Assembly: GCA_026389255.1 (NCBI GenBank)
Contig: JAPLIF010000097.1
Coordinates: 6,242 to 22,214, forward strand
Reading direction: 5' to 3'
DNA length: 15,973 bases
Origin: Cyanobacteriota bacterium
GTDB taxonomy: Bacteria; Cyanobacteriota; Cyanobacteriia; PCC-6307; Cyanobiaceae
Of this stretch, positions 14,266-15,973 are shown one piece after another (the stretch's first letter is position 1; every line of letters starts with the position of its first letter). The position numbers were made by a program, and so were the translations under genes. The notes below the pieces were generated by a model that had not been told where the DNA came from, searched no databases, and worked only from the letters and a program-made list of their open reading frames with translations.

Positions 14266-15973
14266 ATGTCCTACAGGGGATTCATTCTGGCCATGGGCGC
14301 TGCCCTGGCTCGCCGGTTCCAAAGCGACAGCGCAGTCCGACTCCTTTGTGCCCCCCTGGTGCTCCTGGTTGCCCTGCCGGCGGGGGCGCTGGTGCGGGTG
14401 CCCCCGCCGGACAGCCGACCGGATGCAGGCCTGCTTGCCCAAGTGAGAACAGGGATTCCCGCGGAGGTGCAAGGGTGGTTTGAAGCTGCCAAGGCAGCCT
14501 CAGCCAAGGGTGATTCGGCAGAAGCCCTGCGGCTGCAGCAGCAGGTGATGGTCTGGGTGCAAGCGAATCGCCCGGCGCTTGATGGGTTTCGGGCGCGGGC
14601 CCTCTTTAACCTGGGGCGCTACCTCAGCGAAAGGGGGCAGCCGCAGGAGGCACTGGCACCAACCGAGGAGGCCGTCAGCATCCTGCGGCAGCTGGAGGGC
14701 AGTCAGCCAGAAACACGGCGGTTTCTGGCCAGGGCGCTGACCAACCTGGGCGATCGATATAGCAATCTGGGCCGCCGCCAGGAGGCCCTGGCCGCCACGG
14801 AAGAGGCCGTCAAGATCTACCGCGAGCTGGCAAAGACCAGCACCACCCCGGTCTTGCTTGATGCACTGGCCGAATCCCTTAATCACCTAAGCATCAAATA
14901 CAACAATCTGGGCCGCGGCCAGGAGGCCCTGGCCGCCACGGAGGAGGCGGTGAAAATCTATCGCGAGCTGGCGAAAACCAACCCCGCCTTCCTGAAAGCA
15001 CTGGCCAATTCCCTGACCAACCTGGGCATCGTCAACAGCGATCTGGGTCACCGAAACGCGGCTATGGCCGCAACGGAAGAAGCCGTGCAAATCAGTCGAT
15101 CATTACCCCAGGCTAAATCGGCATCCCCCGGAGTTCTGGCAAGGGCCCTGAACAACCAAAGCATGGTATTGACCACATTGGGTCGCCGCCAGGAGGCACT
15201 GGCCACAACGGAAGAAGCGGTGAAAATCCGTCGTGAGTTGGCGAACAGAAACCCAGCATCCCCCGCTGATCTGGCCAATTCGCTGACAAAACAGGGCATG
15301 ATCTATAGCAAAATGGGCCGCGGCCAGGAGGCGCTGGCTGCCACGGAAGAAGCGGTGAAAATCAATCGCGAGTTGGCGAAGACCAACCCGGCCTTGCTTG
15401 GCAATCTGGCCCAAGCCCTCTACAACCTGGGCAACGAGTACCGCAAGCTTGGTCGCCAACAGGAGGCTCTGGCCCCCACGGCAGAAGCCGTCAAGATCGT
15501 TCGCGAGCGGGCGAAGGTCACCCCGGCCGCCCAGGCGAATCTGGCTCGTTACGCCACCCACCTGGCCATGCTGCAGCTGCAACTGGCCAACCCCAGCGCC
15601 GCCCTGCCACTGCTGAAGGAAGCTGTTAGCACCGATGTCACCTACCTCCAGGCCCAGCTGCCCCTGCTGCCCGAGGCGCGGCGGCTGGCCCTGGTGGAGA
15701 CGTTAGGTATTCGCTGGCAGATTCCCTTCTCTCTGGCGCAGCAGGGCGATCAGGGAGCGGCCCTGGCGCTATTCACGCGGCTGAATCGCCAGGGCCTGCT
15801 GCAGGACATTCAGCGCAGTCAGGTGTTGCTGGCCCGCAGCGGACCCCATCGGGAGCTGTTCGAGCAGCTCACGCTGGTGACCACCCAGCTGGCCAACACC
15901 ACCCTCAAACCCGAACAAGAGGCACCCTTGTTGGTGCGCAAGGAGCAGCTGGAGCAGGCGCTCTACCGCCAGC
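14266..15973 (+). CDS. Secreted TPR-repeat protein, probably TPR-CHAT (3' part beyond right edge)
   Basis: 569 codons open to the window end. An N-terminal hydrophobic segment (about 27-44, LCAPLVLLVALPAGAL) acts as signal peptide or anchor. Residues from about 110 to 470 hold seven or eight tetratricopeptide-like repeats. Five consecutive units start LG(R/H)xQEALAATEEAVKI, at 14767, 14908, 15043, 15178 and 15313, with a sixth at 15448; the period is 45-47 residues. A non-repeat helical section follows (LPEARRLALVETLGIRWQIPFSLA ... NRQGLLQDIQRSQVLL ... EQLEQALYRQ) of the kind that precedes the CHAT caspase-like peptidase domain in cyanobacterial TPR-CHAT proteins. The CHAT domain itself would lie outside, so this part is inference. 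TPRs bind proteins; CHAT domains are Cys-His peptidases. ATG 14266 is in frame with a second ATG at 14293, and neither has a strong ribosome binding site. Confidence 0.82.
   Translation, partial: MSYRGFILAMGAALARRFQSDSAVRLLCAPLVLLVALPAGALVRVPPPDSRPDAGLLAQVRTGIPAEVQGWFEAAKAASAKGDSAEALRLQQQVMVWVQANRPALDGFRARALFNLGRYLSERGQPQEALAPTEEAVSILRQLEGSQPETRRFLARALTNLGDRYSNLGRRQEALAATEEAVKIYRELAKTSTTPVLLDALAESLNHLSIKYNNLGRGQEALAATEEAVKIYRELAKTNPAFLKALANSLTNLGIVNSDLGHRNAAMAATEEAVQISRSLPQAKSASPGVLARALNNQSMVLTTLGRRQEALATTEEAVKIRRELANRNPASPADLANSLTKQGMIYSKMGRGQEALAATEEAVKINRELAKTNPALLGNLAQALYNLGNEYRKLGRQQEALAPTAEAVKIVRERAKVTPAAQANLARYATHLAMLQLQLANPSAALPLLKEAVSTDVTYLQAQLPLLPEARRLALVETLGIRWQIPFSLAQQGDQGAALALFTRLNRQGLLQDIQRSQVLLARSGPHRELFEQLTLVTTQLANTTLKPEQEAPLLVRKEQLEQALYRQ
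14767..15585 (+). repeat. About 135-bp tandem coding repeats (TPR units)
   Basis: Six units begin at 14767, 14908, 15043, 15178, 15313 and 15448, spaced 141 then 135 bp. The first half of each (LGRxQEALAATEEAVKI.RELAKT) is nearly identical at DNA level in units 1, 2 and 5, while the unit at 15043 has drifted (LGHRNAAMAATEEAVQI). This suggests recent unit duplication or gene conversion within the gene. Confidence 0.8.

Noticed and set aside
14767..15585. CRISPR array
   Set aside because: The direct repeats are 135 bp apart, stay in one reading frame and encode TPR units; there are no unique spacers of CRISPR size.

Overview
The window looks like chromosomal DNA from a GC-rich unicellular cyanobacterium of the Synechococcus/Cyanobium kind. 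The taxon is inferred from gene content: a CURT1/CAAD thylakoid-curvature protein, a CrtD-like carotenoid desaturase, a MoeZ-type ThiF-rhodanese protein and a signal-peptide TPR protein of the cyanobacterial TPR-CHAT type. No rRNA gene or intact tRNA gene is present.

Left part (1-5803). A LarE-type sulfur transferase (minus strand, cut by the left edge) is divergent from a double-length CobO/BtuR cobalamin adenosyltransferase. Facing CobO is a minus-strand cluster read in the order JAMM peptidase, MoeZ-like ThiF-rhodanese, K+ channel; the last two overlap. Divergent from it is a small CURT1/CAAD membrane protein, whose 3' end overlaps the convergent fructosamine-kinase-family gene by 23 bp.

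Middle part (5849-10162). The kinase is divergent from crtD-like. Then come a canonical Nudix hydrolase, a second Nudix-fold protein that has lost its catalytic glutamates, and a class I photolyase. The last three are packed with a 3-nt gap and a 4-nt overlap and look translationally coupled.

Arsenic module (10171-12919). arsR (minus) is divergent from an ArsJ-associated GAPDH gene and arsJ (plus, 4-nt overlap). The GAPDH makes 1-arseno-3-phosphoglycerate from arsenate and ArsJ exports it. Between arsR and the GAPDH gene lies ATCAA-N6-TTGAT, a good ArsR operator candidate.

Right part (12920-15973). A 69-aa predicted lipoprotein is followed by about 790 bp without a convincing gene. This stretch holds two abutting 16-bp palindromes, a tRNA-3'-half-like remnant and a very strong terminator-like hairpin. 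It is followed by a small exported helical protein and the start of a secreted TPR protein with about 135-bp internal repeats, probably a TPR-CHAT protein, running off the right edge.

The least ordinary items are the Nudix / Nudix-pseudoenzyme / photolyase unit, the asymmetrically decayed CobO tandem fusion, the channel with a Gly in place of the filter Thr, the arsR-gapdh-arsJ module with its operator, and the gene-free stretch before the TPR protein.
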